DNA of 64,000 nt from Pseudomonas resinovorans NBRC 106553 (GCF_000412695.1 NC_021499.1:1984001-2048000), one strand, 5' to 3'; counted from the stretch's first letter, positions 1 through 9,182 are shown. Numbers and translations are program-made. Notes: generated by a model not told the origin, from the letters alone.

Positions 1-252
1 AAGGTCGACAACCTGCGTGGCGAACATGCCAGTGGCGCCGTCACCGCCCGCGCCGTGCTGCTGTTGCAGGACCTGGACAAGGAGCTGCGCCTGCGCACCG
101 ACGGCAAACACTCCATGGATGACGTAGCCCGTGGCCTGATGCGCCTCGACAAGGCCAGCACCAAGGACTTCATCGAGATCAGCGAAAGCCTCCTGGGCGG
201 CCGTTCCAAAGTGCTCGACACGCCGCTGCTGGCCGACCCCAAGGGCGCCTGA
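1..252 (+). CDS. C-terminal end of a probable M61-like aminopeptidase (partial)
   Basis: The reading frame is open from base 1 and ends at TGA 250-252, so only the last 83 residues are visible. The stretch with ARAVLLLQDLDKELR, RTDGKHSMDDV and a following STKDF segment resembles the C-terminal part of M61 glycyl-aminopeptidase-like proteins, where a long helix precedes a 'SLDDV' motif and a 'ytpedF'-like segment. No catalytic residues are in view, so the family call rests on a short tail and could be wrong. It is convergent with the DJ-1-like gene, with only 23 bases between the stops. Confidence 0.45.
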   Translation, partial: KVDNLRGEHASGAVTARAVLLLQDLDKELRLRTDGKHSMDDVARGLMRLDKASTKDFIEISESLLGGRSKVLDTPLLADPKGA

Positions 253-275
253 GCCAGCGCGCCCCAGGCCCGCGT

Positions 276-959
276 CTAGCGGCTGAGCAGTTCCAGCATC
301 GCCGCGGCGGTGGGTTCGGAGGAGGCGGGATTCTGCCCGGTGATCAGGTTGCCGTCGCTGACCACATGGGGCTGCCAGTCGGCCACCTTGGAGAAGTGGC
401 CGCCTTTCTCCTTCAGCGCGTCCTCGAGCAGGAAGGGCACCACTTCCCCCAGGCCCACGGCGAATTCCTCGGAGTTGGAGAAACCGGTCACCGCGTTGCC
501 CTGCACCAGCGCCGTACCCTCCGGGGTCTTGGCGTTGAGCAGCACCGCCGGCCCGTGGCAGACGGCGGCCACCGGCTTGCCGGCGGCGTAGAAGCTTTCG
601 ATCAGCACGATGGAGTGCAGGTCGTCCACCAGGTCCCACATCGGGCCGTGGCCGCCGGGGTAGAACAGCGCGTCGTAGTCGCCCGGGGCCAGGCTGGCCA
701 GCATCAGGGTATTGGCCAGGGCGCGGCGGGCCTCGTCGTCGGCACGGAAGCGATGGGTCGCTTCGGTCTGGGCCTCAGGGTCGTCGCTCTTGGGGTCCAG
801 CGGCGGCTGGCCGCCCCTGGGCGAGGCCAGCACCACCTCGGCGCCGGCGTCACGGAAGGCGAAGTAGGGGGCGGCGAACTCCTCGAGCCAGAAGCCGGTC
901 TTCTTGCCGGTGTTGCCCAACTGGTCGTGGGAGGTCAGTACCATCAGGATCTTCATCAT
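276..959 (-). CDS. DJ-1/PfpI (Hsp31-like) type 1 glutamine amidotransferase-domain protein
   Basis: A 227-residue protein of the DJ-1/PfpI superfamily, Hsp31/YraA-like branch. Members act as glyoxalase III-like enzymes, chaperones or deglycases; the actual activity here is unknown. The nucleophile elbow reads AVCHGP with Cys134, and an acidic pair near residues 26-27 (GFWLEE) matches the Glu that contacts the catalytic Cys. The PGGHGPMWDL loop at 101-110 is typical of the Hsp31 group. The start is a double ATG, so residue 1 or 2 may be the true start. A cytosolic single-gene unit, convergent with the upstream partial gene. Confidence 0.85.
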   Translation of the reverse strand: MMKILMVLTSHDQLGNTGKKTGFWLEEFAAPYFAFRDAGAEVVLASPRGGQPPLDPKSDDPEAQTEATHRFRADDEARRALANTLMLASLAPGDYDALFYPGGHGPMWDLVDDLHSIVLIESFYAAGKPVAAVCHGPAVLLNAKTPEGTALVQGNAVTGFSNSEEFAVGLGEVVPFLLEDALKEKGGHFSKVADWQPHVVSDGNLITGQNPASSEPTAAAMLELLSR

Positions 960-997
960 GATCTCCTTGGGAACTCGGTGACGAACGGCCCGTTGGG

Positions 998-1372
998 CTA
1001 TTCCTCTCGCTTCAACAGGTCACCAATGGCGGCGAACGCCTTATAGGTGGCGCTCGACGACTGCTTCGCGCCCGGTTGTTCCTCGCTGTGCCACTGCTGG
1101 TCGGTGTATCGGGAGTGCTCGTTGTCATGGCAGTAAAGACAGAGCAGCTCCCAATTGGAGCCGTCCGCAGGGTTGTTGTCATGGTTGTGATCGCGGTGGT
1201 GCACCGTGAGTTCAGACAGCCGCTTGCCACTGAATTCGCGGCCACAGCGGCCGCAGACCCAGGGATACATCTTCAGCGCCTGTTCCCGGTAACTCTGTTC
1301 GCGTCGCTTGCGTTCGTCGGCCAGCAGCTTGTCCAGCTTGTTCGCCGGCGACGCCGAGGGTTCCGTGGCCAT
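998..1372 (-). CDS. YajD-like HNH nuclease-family protein
   Basis: A 124-residue protein with a CGRCGREF zinc-knuckle pair, then VHHRDHNHDN and LCLYCHDNEHSR. This is the HNH fold with two CxxC motifs, as in YajD of E. coli. The biological role of YajD-type proteins is not established. The frame is open further upstream, but the start at 1370-1372 (MATEPS) is chosen because AGAGGAGCGG sits just before it on the minus strand and the upstream part is proline/arginine-rich shadow sequence. It lies between two unrelated genes with no obvious operon partner. Confidence 0.82.
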   Translation of the reverse strand: MATEPSASPANKLDKLLADERKRREQSYREQALKMYPWVCGRCGREFSGKRLSELTVHHRDHNHDNNPADGSNWELLCLYCHDNEHSRYTDQQWHSEEQPGAKQSSSATYKAFAAIGDLLKREE

Positions 1373-1506
1373 GCTCCGCTCCTCTGGCTGAAACTGTGAA
1401 AAGTCTAGTTCCCGGCGCGGCGGATGGCCGGCATCCCGTCGCGTGGGGCGGCACGCCCTGCCGTGGGGATTAGACTCAAACAAGGTAAAAAGCCGGAGGC
1501 AAGCCC

Positions 1507-1815
1507 ATGAAGCGTACGCATCCGCCATTGCTGCTGGCGCTGGCCCTGATCGCCGGTAGCGCCGTGGCGCAGAATCCACCCTTGCTGCGGGCGCCTTTGC
1601 AGGCCCCGGCGGGAACGCCGGGGATACAACCGAACCCGATCATGGTGCCGCGCGCCAACCCGGTGCCCCAGGGCAGCCCGCAGCTCATGCGGCGCCCGGA
1701 CCAGGAACAGCGCCTGCGCGAGTCCCTGGAACAGCGCGATGCGCCCATCCCGGTGCTGGATCAGCAACTCCAGCGCAACACCAAGGGGCTCGGCACGGGC
1801 ACCGGCAACCCCTGA
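1507..1815 (+). CDS. small exported hypothetical protein
   Basis: A 102-residue protein with a clear Sec signal peptide (MKRTHPP, a leucine/alanine core, then AVA-QN near residue 22). The mature part is short, rich in Pro, Gln and Arg, with no cysteines or recognisable domain. The start has a GGAGGC-like ribosome site nearby. Its TGA stop abuts the TCA that is the reverse-strand stop of oligopeptidase B, giving a TGATCA palindrome that ends both convergent genes with no spacer. Function unknown; probably periplasmic. Confidence 0.7.
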   Translation: MKRTHPPLLLALALIAGSAVAQNPPLLRAPLQAPAGTPGIQPNPIMVPRANPVPQGSPQLMRRPDQEQRLRESLEQRDAPIPVLDQQLQRNTKGLGTGTGNP

Positions 1816-3852
1816 TCAGCGCTGGGGCAGCCCCAGTACCTTGAGCAGGAAGGCGTATTCCAGGGCCACGTCGCGCAGCGCCTGGTAGCGGCCGCTCATG
1901 CCGCCATGGCCGGCGCCGAGATCGGTCTTGAGCAGCAGCGGCTTGTCATCGGTTCTGGTCGCGCGCAGGCGGGCCACCCACTTGGCCGCCTCCCAGTACT
2001 GCACGCGACTGTCGTTGTAGCCAGCCACCACCAGCATCGCCGGATAGGCCTGGGCGCTGACGTTTTCATAGGGCGCGTAGGCCTTGATGCGCGCGAACAC
2101 CTCCGGTTCGTTCGGATCACCCCATTCGTCGTACTCGGTCACGGTCAGCGGCAGATCGGGGTTCTGCATGGTGTTCAGCACGTCGACGAACGGCACGTCG
2201 GCGATGGCCGCGGCGAACAGTTCCGGGCGCAGGTTGAGCACCGCGCCCATCAGCAGGCCGCCGGCGCTGCCGCCGCTGATGGCCAGCTGCGCCGGGCTGG
2301 TGTAGCCCTCGGCGATCAGGTGTTCGGCGCAGGCGATGAAGTCGCCGAAGCTGTTGGTCTTGTGTTCCAGCTTGCCGGCGCGGTACCAGGCCTCGCCCAG
2401 CTCGCCGCCGCCGCGCACATGGGCGATGGCGAAGACGAAACCGCGCTCCAGCAGGCTCAGCCGCGCGTGGGAGAACCAGGGGTCGAGGCTCTCGCCGTAG
2501 GCGCCGTAGCCATAGAGGTAGAGCGGGGCGCTCTGGCCCAGGGTGTCGCGGCGCGCGACCAGGCTGATGGGAATGCGCGTGCCATCCGCCGCGCTGGCCC
2601 AGAGACGCTGGCTGACATAGGCGTCGGCGTCGAAGGGGCCCTCCACCGGGGTTTCCTTGAGCACCAGCTGCGCCCCCGTTGCCAGCTCCAATTGACGCAC
2701 CTGGGCCGGGCGGTTGAGCGCCTCGTAGCGCAGGCGCACCACCGGGCTGTCGAATTCCAGGCTGTCCTGCACGTAGAGGCTGTAGGCGGCGTCGGGCAGT
2801 TGCAGCGGGTAGGGCGCGGCGCCTTCGGGGTGCACCTGGATGATCGGCAGGCCGCCTTCGCGCAGGCTGAGCACGTAGCCGCCGGCGTTCAGGCTGATGC
2901 CCTCCAGCATGCGCGCCTCGTCATGGGCGATCAGCTCCCGCCAGTGCGCGCGCTCGGGCGCCGCTTCGCCGGCCTGGTAGAGGGCGAAGTTGATACCGGT
3001 CTGGTTGCTGCGGATCAGCCAGGTCCACTGGCCGCCCAGCTTGCCGTGATCGGCGTAGTACTCGTGGTCTTCTTCGCGCGGCGCGAGGCAAGTCCAGGCA
3101 CCTTCCGGCGTATCGGCGTCCAGCACCCAGGATTCGCTGGTGGTCTTGCTGTTCAGCAGCAGTATCAGCTGGCGCTCGGAGCTGGCGCGGTAGCAGTGGA
3201 GGAAGAAGCGCCCGTCGGCCTCCTCGAACACCAGGCTGGCGCCGGGTTCACCGAGGCGGGTGCGGTTCAGGCGGTAGGGGCGGTGGGTCTCGTCCAGCTC
3301 GCCGAAGAACAGCGTGGCGCTGTCGTTGGCCCAGGTCATGCTGCCGTCGCAGTTCTCGAAGGGCAGGGCGGTGATGTCGCCGGTGGCCAGCTCCTTGACG
3401 AATAGCTGGTAGATCTCGTCGCCGCTGGTGTCCAGGCTGTAGGCCAGGCGTCCGTGGTCGGGGCTGACGCTGAAGGCACCGACGGAGAGGAAGCCGCCTT
3501 CCGCCAGCTCGTTGGGGTCCAGCAGCAGCTGCTCACAGGCAGACTCCAGGCGCAGCGAACCATCGGCCGGGCGCGGGCAGCGGTAATGCCGCGGGTACTC
3601 GTCGCCGGCGGTGGTGCGCTGGTAGTACAGCCAGGGGCCCCAGGGAACTGGCAGGGACAGGTCGGTTTCGCGGATGCGGCCCTTGATCTCCTGGAACAGC
3701 GACTCGCGCAGGTCCTTCTGGTCGGCCAGTTCGGTGTCCAGCCAGGCGTTCTCGGCTTCCAGGTAGGCGAGCACGTCAGGTGCGTCGCGCTCCTCCAGCC
3801 AGCGGTAGGGATCGTTGCCGGGTTCGATGCGGGCGATGGGGGCTTGGGGCAT
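1816..3852 (-). CDS. ptrB: oligopeptidase B, S9 family serine peptidase
   Basis: A 678-residue prolyl-oligopeptidase-family enzyme that cleaves short peptides after basic residues. The N-terminal half is the seven-bladed propeller that excludes large substrates; the C-terminal alpha/beta-hydrolase domain carries the catalytic triad. I read Ser529 in GGSAGG, Asp614 in YNDSRV and His649 in GAGHGG. The acidic region around YDEWGDPNEPE matches the Arg/Lys-specific oligopeptidase B branch rather than prolyl oligopeptidase. There is no signal peptide, so it is cytosolic. Full length for the family. Confidence 0.93.
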   Translation of the reverse strand: MPQAPIARIEPGNDPYRWLEERDAPDVLAYLEAENAWLDTELADQKDLRESLFQEIKGRIRETDLSLPVPWGPWLYYQRTTAGDEYPRHYRCPRPADGSLRLESACEQLLLDPNELAEGGFLSVGAFSVSPDHGRLAYSLDTSGDEIYQLFVKELATGDITALPFENCDGSMTWANDSATLFFGELDETHRPYRLNRTRLGEPGASLVFEEADGRFFLHCYRASSERQLILLLNSKTTSESWVLDADTPEGAWTCLAPREEDHEYYADHGKLGGQWTWLIRSNQTGINFALYQAGEAAPERAHWRELIAHDEARMLEGISLNAGGYVLSLREGGLPIIQVHPEGAAPYPLQLPDAAYSLYVQDSLEFDSPVVRLRYEALNRPAQVRQLELATGAQLVLKETPVEGPFDADAYVSQRLWASAADGTRIPISLVARRDTLGQSAPLYLYGYGAYGESLDPWFSHARLSLLERGFVFAIAHVRGGGELGEAWYRAGKLEHKTNSFGDFIACAEHLIAEGYTSPAQLAISGGSAGGLLMGAVLNLRPELFAAAIADVPFVDVLNTMQNPDLPLTVTEYDEWGDPNEPEVFARIKAYAPYENVSAQAYPAMLVVAGYNDSRVQYWEAAKWVARLRATRTDDKPLLLKTDLGAGHGGMSGRYQALRDVALEYAFLLKVLGLPQR

Positions 3853-3954
3853 GGGCGGTCTCGAAGGCTGGGCGGTAGGGCGACGGCAGGAGCGCCGGAA
3901 CCGAGAAAAGCCGTTATCATAAGCGCCCCTTTGCCAGCCTTGCCACGGACGCCA

Positions 3955-4440
3955 ATGACTGAGAACGACTACCTGCTCGCCTGGGCCGCTTACGGAATCG
4001 CCGCGCTCGGCTGCCTGCTGGTCTGGTTCCGCCTCACCGGCTGGATGTGGCGCTGGCTGCGCGAGCCCCTCAGGCTGCTGATGGCGGTGCTGCTGCTGAC
4101 CCCCACCATCGTCGATCCGGCCAAGGATCTGTTCGCCCCGGCTGTGGCCATCACCGCCCTGGACGTGCTGTTCAACGTGGGCAACAACGCCTGGAAAGCC
4201 ACCCTCGACCTGACCATGTACAGCATCATCGGCCTTGCGCTGTACCTGGTGTACGCCGGTATCCGCTGGCCCATCGAGCGCAAGCTCAAGGCCCGCCGCG
4301 CCGAGCGCGAAGCCGCCCAGCAGGCCGAAGCGGAGCCGACCCTGCGCGAAGTCATGAGCGAACGCGCCAACGCCAATGACGGCGACACCCGCTTCGACCA
4401 GAACGGCGACCGCCGCCTGCGCATCGAACCGCGCCTCTGA
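3955..4440 (+). CDS. conserved inner-membrane protein of unknown function
   Basis: A 161-residue protein beginning MTENDYLLAW with three probable membrane segments: residues about 8-24, 39-55 and 85-103. It ends in a charged, Ala/Glu/Arg-rich cytoplasmic tail that is likely helical. The ATG at 3955 is chosen because the hydrophobic start fits it; the frame is open much further upstream only as a shadow of ptrB. Homologous membrane proteins occur next to glutamine amidotransferase genes in pseudomonads (from memory). No enzymatic motif is visible. Confidence 0.75.
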   Translation: MTENDYLLAWAAYGIAALGCLLVWFRLTGWMWRWLREPLRLLMAVLLLTPTIVDPAKDLFAPAVAITALDVLFNVGNNAWKATLDLTMYSIIGLALYLVYAGIRWPIERKLKARRAEREAAQQAEAEPTLREVMSERANANDGDTRFDQNGDRRLRIEPRL

Positions 4441-4552
4441 CGCGTCGGGCCTTGCGGCCCGGCCAAGGCGCGTTCAGCATGGACCACTCGCCGCCCTGAT
4501 CCGCTCCCGGTCCGGGAAATCTCACGAACGCCTGACGCCAGAGTCCTGAACC

Positions 4553-5326
4553 ATGTGCGAACTGCTTGGCATGAGCGCCAACGTCCCCACCGACATCGTC
4601 TTCAGCTTCACCGGCCTGATGCAACGCGGCGGCGGCACCGGCCCGCACCGTGATGGCTGGGGCATCGGTTTCTATGAAGGCCGTGGGCTGCGGCTGTTCC
4701 AGGACCCCGCGGCGAGCGTCGAGTCCGAGGTGGCGCGCCTGGTGCAGCGCTACCCGATCAAGAGCGAGACCGTGATCGGCCACATCCGCCAGGCCAACGT
4801 CGGCAAGGTCTGCCTGTCCAACACCCATCCCTTCGTGCGTGAACTCTGGGGCCGCAACTGGTGCTTCGCACACAACGGCCAACTGGCGGGTTTCGAACCG
4901 CCCAAGGGTTTCTATACCCCGGTGGGTGACACCGACAGCGAAGCGGCCTTCTGCAACCTGCTCAACCGCGTGCGCGGCGCCTTCCCCGAGGCGGTGATGG
5001 CGGAAATCCTCCTGCCGGTGCTGATCCAGGCCTGCTTCGAATACCGCCAGAAGGGCGTGTTCAACTGCTTGCTGAGCGACGGCGACTGGCTGTTCAGCTT
5101 CTGCTCCACCAAGCTCGCCCACATCACTCGGCGCGCCCCCTTCGGCCCGGCACGGCTGAAGGACGCCGACCTGCAGGTGGACTTCCAGGCCGAAACCACC
5201 CCCAACGACGTGGTCACCGTGATCGCCACCGAGCCCCTGACCGACAACGAAACCTGGAACATCTTCCAGCCCGGCGATTGGATCCTCTGGCGCCGTGGCG
5301 AAATCGTCGCCCAGGGCCGTACCTGA
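4553..5326 (+). CDS. class II glutamine amidotransferase (YafJ-like)
   Basis: A 257-residue Ntn-hydrolase amidotransferase. The N-terminus is MCELLGM, so removal of Met exposes Cys2 as the nucleophile. Family motifs are visible: [10 protein letters not shown], the IGHIRQA segment, the FAHNGQL oxyanion loop and the GDTDSEAAF segment. It hydrolyses glutamine to release ammonia, but YafJ-like proteins lack a fused synthase domain and their acceptor is unknown. The stop is 17 bases before the DUF2937 gene, suggesting co-transcription. Confidence 0.9.
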   Translation: MCELLGMSANVPTDIVFSFTGLMQRGGGTGPHRDGWGIGFYEGRGLRLFQDPAASVESEVARLVQRYPIKSETVIGHIRQANVGKVCLSNTHPFVRELWGRNWCFAHNGQLAGFEPPKGFYTPVGDTDSEAAFCNLLNRVRGAFPEAVMAEILLPVLIQACFEYRQKGVFNCLLSDGDWLFSFCSTKLAHITRRAPFGPARLKDADLQVDFQAETTPNDVVTVIATEPLTDNETWNIFQPGDWILWRRGEIVAQGRT

Positions 5327-5343
5327 CCGAGCGGAGACAGGGA

Positions 5344-5868
5344 ATGTTGCGAAGCTACCTGCGCCTGATGCTGTTCACCCTCGGCCTGCTGGTGGGCGTG
5401 CAGGTGCCGGGCTTCATCGACGACTACGCCAAGCGCGTCGAGGCCCATCGACTGGAAGCGGAGCAGGGCCTCAAGGGCTTCCGCGAAACCGCCCAGCGCT
5501 TCTTCCAGGGCGACCTCGACGCCCTGGTGGCCCACTACCGTGCCAGCGACGACCCGGTGATGCGCAGCGACGCCGACAGCGTCTCCCACCTGGTCGCCCG
5601 CGACCGCCTGCTGCAGCAGGAATGGCAGGCCCTGCAGGGCCCCTGGTACCAGTGCGCCTGGCATGTCCTGGCCATGGCCAACCCCGGGTTGCGCCAGGAA
5701 ACCTTCGGCGCCTACAGCTACCAGTTGCTGCTAAGGCCCGAGGCCATCGCCTGGGGCCTGGCCTCCGGCCTGCTGCTGGCCTGGGTGGTGGAAAGCTGCC
5801 TGTTGCTGCTCGGTGCCGCCGCCGGTATCGGCCGCAGCAAGAAGGTGCTGCAGCGCCATCGGTTGTAG
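5344..5868 (+). CDS. DUF2937 family membrane protein
   Basis: A 174-residue protein starting MLRSYLRLMLF, with an N-terminal membrane helix ending in a VQVPGFIDDYAKRVEAHRLEAE segment that I recognise as the DUF2937 signature. It has a long helical periplasmic region and a C-terminal membrane helix (about 138-160). A GGAGACAGGGA ribosome site precedes the ATG at 5344; the open frame starting at 5278 is rejected because it lies inside the amidotransferase gene. Function unknown. Likely translated from the same mRNA as the amidotransferase. Confidence 0.8.
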   Translation: MLRSYLRLMLFTLGLLVGVQVPGFIDDYAKRVEAHRLEAEQGLKGFRETAQRFFQGDLDALVAHYRASDDPVMRSDADSVSHLVARDRLLQQEWQALQGPWYQCAWHVLAMANPGLRQETFGAYSYQLLLRPEAIAWGLASGLLLAWVVESCLLLLGAAAGIGRSKKVLQRHRL

Positions 5869-6005
5869 GCCTCGATGGGTTGCGCTGCGCTCTGGCCATC
5901 CTGCGGTTGCGGCTTGCCGGCGTGCCATGGCCTGTAGAGCAACTACAGTGTGTTCGGTAGGCCTGAGGCCTGCCTGCTGAACCCGGCTACCAGAGGCTCC
6001 CGCAC

Positions 6006-6575
6006 ATGCCGAAATCGGTATTGAACTGGTTCATCGATCACGCCACCGAACTGAGTCGCCAGGAATCATCGCCTTGCGACTGCGTCGCCGCCCTGGCGCC
6101 TTTCATGATGGAGCTGATCGGCAATGCCCCGGACTTCCTGGAGCCGGAGCACTATCGCAGCGATGCCGCACACTATTCCCGCAACCTCATCTACCGCTCC
6201 GGCAACGACGACCTGTCGCTCTACGCGCTGGTCTGGATGCCGGGGCAGTGGACGCCCGTGCACGACCACGGCAGTTGGGGCGTGGTTGGCATAGTCGAAG
6301 GCGTACTGGAAGAGCGCAGCTACGTCTGCCTGTCTGTGGACCGTACCCGCGACGAGGGAATCGAACTGGTTCGCGGCGGCATCATCCTGTTGCCCGCAGG
6401 GGCCGTGACGAGCTTCGTGCCGAACCCCGATCACATCCACATCACCGGCGTGCCCGCCGAACGCAAGCGCGCCGTGAGCCTGCACCTGTATGGGCGGATG
6501 ATGAGCGACTTCCATCTCTACGACGTCGAGGCCGGCACGCGCCAGCTGGTGGCGCTGGAGCACAACGCCAGCTAA
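6006..6575 (+). CDS. cysteine dioxygenase-like (thiol dioxygenase) cupin protein
   Basis: A 189-residue cupin of the cysteine dioxygenase type I family. The iron ligands are visible: His86 and His88 in TPVHDHGSWGVVG and His143 or His145 in DHIHITG. These proteins oxidise small thiols (cysteine, 3-mercaptopropionate) to sulfinates using Fe(II) and O2. The Cys93-Tyr157 crosslink of mammalian CDO is not conserved in bacterial forms. The substrate cannot be fixed from sequence. It stands alone, with a degenerate palindromic repeat upstream at about 5870-5990. Confidence 0.8.
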   Translation: MPKSVLNWFIDHATELSRQESSPCDCVAALAPFMMELIGNAPDFLEPEHYRSDAAHYSRNLIYRSGNDDLSLYALVWMPGQWTPVHDHGSWGVVGIVEGVLEERSYVCLSVDRTRDEGIELVRGGIILLPAGAVTSFVPNPDHIHITGVPAERKRAVSLHLYGRMMSDFHLYDVEAGTRQLVALEHNAS

Positions 6576-6702
6576 CCGCCGCCCCTGCAACGCATCGACT
6601 GGGTGCGCCGATGATCGCCCGGGCGCGATGCGATCGAGACGGATGCGTAGATGATTCCTATCTTGATTGGAATGCCCGTCCCGTTGCTGGAGGCCAGCTT
6701 TC

Positions 6703-7740
6703 ATGGGCGTTTTTTCCTCTATCCATGAGCGTCTGGTCGAGTGGGCGGTCGCGCCGGTCGTCGACCATGTCGCCGGACTCTTCGACCTTCATGGCCGCTT
6801 CGGCCTGCTGTTTCTTGGCATCTCCTATGGCGTCGCCTACGGCCTGTTTCGTCTCAGGAAGCAGCGCGGGATGACCGACGCGGCCTCGTTCTGGCAGTTC
6901 ATCGGTGGTGGCCGGGTGCATTTCCATCCCTCGGCGTTGCTGGACTATCGCTACTTCTTCGTCCGTCCCATCCTGAAGATCACCCTGGTCCTGCCCGTGG
7001 TCGGCCTGGTCGACCCGCTGGTCCTGCGCTCCGGGGACTACATCGCCTTCTTCACCAACCTCTGGGGCGCGCGTCCGCAACTGGGGGAGAATCTGGCGCT
7101 TTCGCTGCTCTACGGGCTGGGTGTGTTCCTGGTGGCGGACTTCATCCACTACTGGGTCCACCGGGCCTTCCACACCCGCTGGCTCTGGGCCTTCCACAAG
7201 GTCCATCACTCGGCACCGGTGCTGGTGCCGGCCACCGCGAGCCGTGTCCACGTCGTCGAGAAGATCGTCGAGAAGCTGGCGGCCGCCGTCGGCCTCGGCC
7301 TGTACATCGGGGTCTTCTGGTACGCCTGTGGCGGCGCGGTGAGCCGCTACACCCTGTTCGGCGTCACCTACCTGGTGTTCATCTTCAGCACCCTGGCCGT
7401 CCACCTGCGGCATAGCCATGTGTGGCTGTCGTTCGGGCCTGTCGTCGAGCATGTGCTGAACAGCCCGGCCCAGCACCAGATCCACCACAGCGACGCACAC
7501 CGGCACCGCAACAAGAACTTCGCCACCAACCTGTCGATCTGGGACTGGCTGTTCGGCACGCTCTACGTCACCACCGCCAAGCCCGAGGACATCCGTTTCG
7601 GCACCCAGGAGAAGGACCAGGAGCGCTACCTGACGGTCTACAGCCTGATCGTCACCCCCTTCGTCGACACCGCGCGCAAGCTCGTCCTGGCCAAACGCCC
7701 TCGGAGGCTCAGGCCCGATGCTTCCGAAACGCCCTCTTGA
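6703..7740 (+). CDS. sterol desaturase / fatty-acid hydroxylase family membrane protein
   Basis: A 345-residue di-iron membrane oxygenase-type protein. Histidine boxes are clear: HYWVHRAFH, FHKVHHS and HQIHHSDAHRH, placed between predicted membrane helices as in the fatty-acid hydroxylase superfamily. The ATG at 6703 is preferred over the upstream in-frame start at 6667 because GGAGG lies about ten bases before it. Bacterial members modify lipids, but the substrate here is not predictable. It is convergent with the MgtC/SapB gene, with 15 bases between stops. Confidence 0.88.
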   Translation: MGVFSSIHERLVEWAVAPVVDHVAGLFDLHGRFGLLFLGISYGVAYGLFRLRKQRGMTDAASFWQFIGGGRVHFHPSALLDYRYFFVRPILKITLVLPVVGLVDPLVLRSGDYIAFFTNLWGARPQLGENLALSLLYGLGVFLVADFIHYWVHRAFHTRWLWAFHKVHHSAPVLVPATASRVHVVEKIVEKLAAAVGLGLYIGVFWYACGGAVSRYTLFGVTYLVFIFSTLAVHLRHSHVWLSFGPVVEHVLNSPAQHQIHHSDAHRHRNKNFATNLSIWDWLFGTLYVTTAKPEDIRFGTQEKDQERYLTVYSLIVTPFVDTARKLVLAKRPRRLRPDASETPS

Positions 7741-7755
7741 AGTCGATGCCGGGAT

Positions 7756-8469
7756 CTAGGACAGCTCTTCGCTCATCGACCAGCTGACGGCGGACACGTA
7801 GGGCGCCAGGGCCAGCTGGCCCACCAGGTCCTCCAGCAGGCTGTCCTGCTGGTTCATCGACAGCACCACGGCGTTCACCTTCACCTGGCCACCCGTCTTG
7901 AGGGCGTGGCTTTCCAGGCTCTGCAACGCCAAGCCGTTGTCGCTCAGGCTGCGCAGCAGCTTGGCGCGCACGAAGGCTTCCTGCTGCGCGTCCGCGATCG
8001 CCTCCACCATGTAATAGCGTTCATTGGTTACTTCGAGCGGCGCGAATCGATAGATCAGCCGGGCCAGGGGCGGCAGCGACAGGTTGCACAGAATGATGAG
8101 TGCCGTGGCGATCATGGCGGCAATCGGAAAGCCGCTACCCGCCAGCACTCCGACCGCCCCGGTGCACCACACCGTGGCCGCGGTGCTCAGGCCCCGCACG
8201 CTGAGGCCGTCACGCATGATCACCCCGGCACCGAGGAAGCCGATGCCGGTGACCACCTGGGTGGCCACCCGGGGCACCTGGTCCTCCCTGTCCAGCAGAA
8301 ACGGCAGGGTGACGAAGGTGGCGGCCCCCAGCGCGACCAGTGCATGGGTCAGGATGCCGGTGAAGCGTTGGCGCCACTGCCGCTCGAAACCAATCAGGGT
8401 CCCGAAGCACAACGCCGCGAGAAGGTCTTGGATCAGCTCGACATACATGTCCGGGTACCCACCAAGCAT
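7756..8469 (-). CDS. MgtC/SapB family inner-membrane protein
   Basis: A 237-residue protein with the MgtC/SapB membrane domain (residues about 8-150: LIGFERQ, GAGVIMR, GLSTAATVW motifs) and a C-terminal ACT-like domain. MgtC proteins modulate ATP synthase or envelope functions and help growth at low magnesium; SapB forms are less defined. The first ATG has its AGGAG placed only two bases upstream and buried in a hairpin (8471-8490). The ATG at 8446-8448 (MYVELIQD) is an alternative start that fits the family N-terminus better. Confidence 0.88.
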   Translation of the reverse strand: MLGGYPDMYVELIQDLLAALCFGTLIGFERQWRQRFTGILTHALVALGAATFVTLPFLLDREDQVPRVATQVVTGIGFLGAGVIMRDGLSVRGLSTAATVWCTGAVGVLAGSGFPIAAMIATALIILCNLSLPPLARLIYRFAPLEVTNERYYMVEAIADAQQEAFVRAKLLRSLSDNGLALQSLESHALKTGGQVKVNAVVLSMNQQDSLLEDLVGQLALAPYVSAVSWSMSEELS

Positions 8470-8470
8470 C

Positions 8471-8490
8471 GCTCCTGAAACTCCAGGAGC
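8471..8490 (-). promoter_or_regulatory. hairpin sequestering the ribosome site of the MgtC/SapB gene
   Basis: Seven-base perfect inverted arms (GCTCCTG and CAGGAGC) with a six-base loop end one base before the annotated start codon. On the mRNA the second arm contains the AGGAG ribosome site, so folding would hide it. If translation starts at the second ATG (8448), the hairpin lies in the leader instead. Confidence 0.45.
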
Positions 8491-8629
8491 CGGAGTCCTT
8501 GACTCTAGCGGAGATTCGAAACGTGCCGTGCGGCCCCCCGGTTCATCCCTCCACCCTTCGAGGCCCGGAATGGCAGCGCCGATGGATGAAAGAAATCCCG
8601 TGGGAGGGCCGGTCGGCTGCCGGCGGGGC

Positions 8630-9124
8630 TCAGGCCTCGCGGCCGTGGGCGGTTGCGGCCAGTTGCCCGGCGTCCACGCGGACGAAGACGGAGTCGCCGA
8701 CGGCGGTCAGCAGTTCCCCCGCATAGACCTCGCAGATCACCCGGGTCTTGCGGCCTGCTTCGCCCTCCAGGCGGGCGCGTAGCAGCAGCGGTACGCCCAT
8801 GGGCGTCGGCTTGATGAACTTGATGCCGAGGTTGCCGGTGACGCACTCGATGCGTGGCAGGCTGCCGGGTTCGCGGCCCTCATTGCGGTAGTGGTAGGCC
8901 ATGGCGGTCCAGTTGGAGTGGCAGTCCACCAGCATGGCGATCAGCCCGCCATACACCAGGTCCGGCCAGCCGCAGTACTTGGCATCCGGCACATGCTCGG
9001 CCACGACGTGTACGCCATCCTCGTGCCAGTGGCTCTTGATGTGCAGGCCGTGATGGTTGCGGCCGCCACAGCCGTAGCAGACGCCGTCCGGCGCGGCGGC
9101 ATCCTGCAGGGAGATATCTTGCAT
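8630..9124 (-). CDS. PaaI-type hotdog-fold thioesterase family protein
   Basis: A 164-residue protein with an N-terminal CYGCG...HGL segment and a hotdog domain. YGGLIAMLVDCHSNWTA is the long central helix and GNLGIKFIKPTPMG the following strand. It is expected to hydrolyse acyl-CoA thioesters in the cytosol. The N-terminal Cys-rich CYGCGGRNHHGL motif is common in this uncharacterised subgroup. A terminator-like hairpin separates it from the upstream VWA gene, so it probably has its own promoter at 9125-9180. Confidence 0.82.
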   Translation of the reverse strand: MQDISLQDAAAPDGVCYGCGGRNHHGLHIKSHWHEDGVHVVAEHVPDAKYCGWPDLVYGGLIAMLVDCHSNWTAMAYHYRNEGREPGSLPRIECVTGNLGIKFIKPTPMGVPLLLRARLEGEAGRKTRVICEVYAGELLTAVGDSVFVRVDAGQLAATAHGREA

Positions 9125-9182
9125 GTTCAGCCCGTTTCGAAGGAGTGAGTGCCAAGCCTAGCGGCACTGGCGACAAAGCAGA

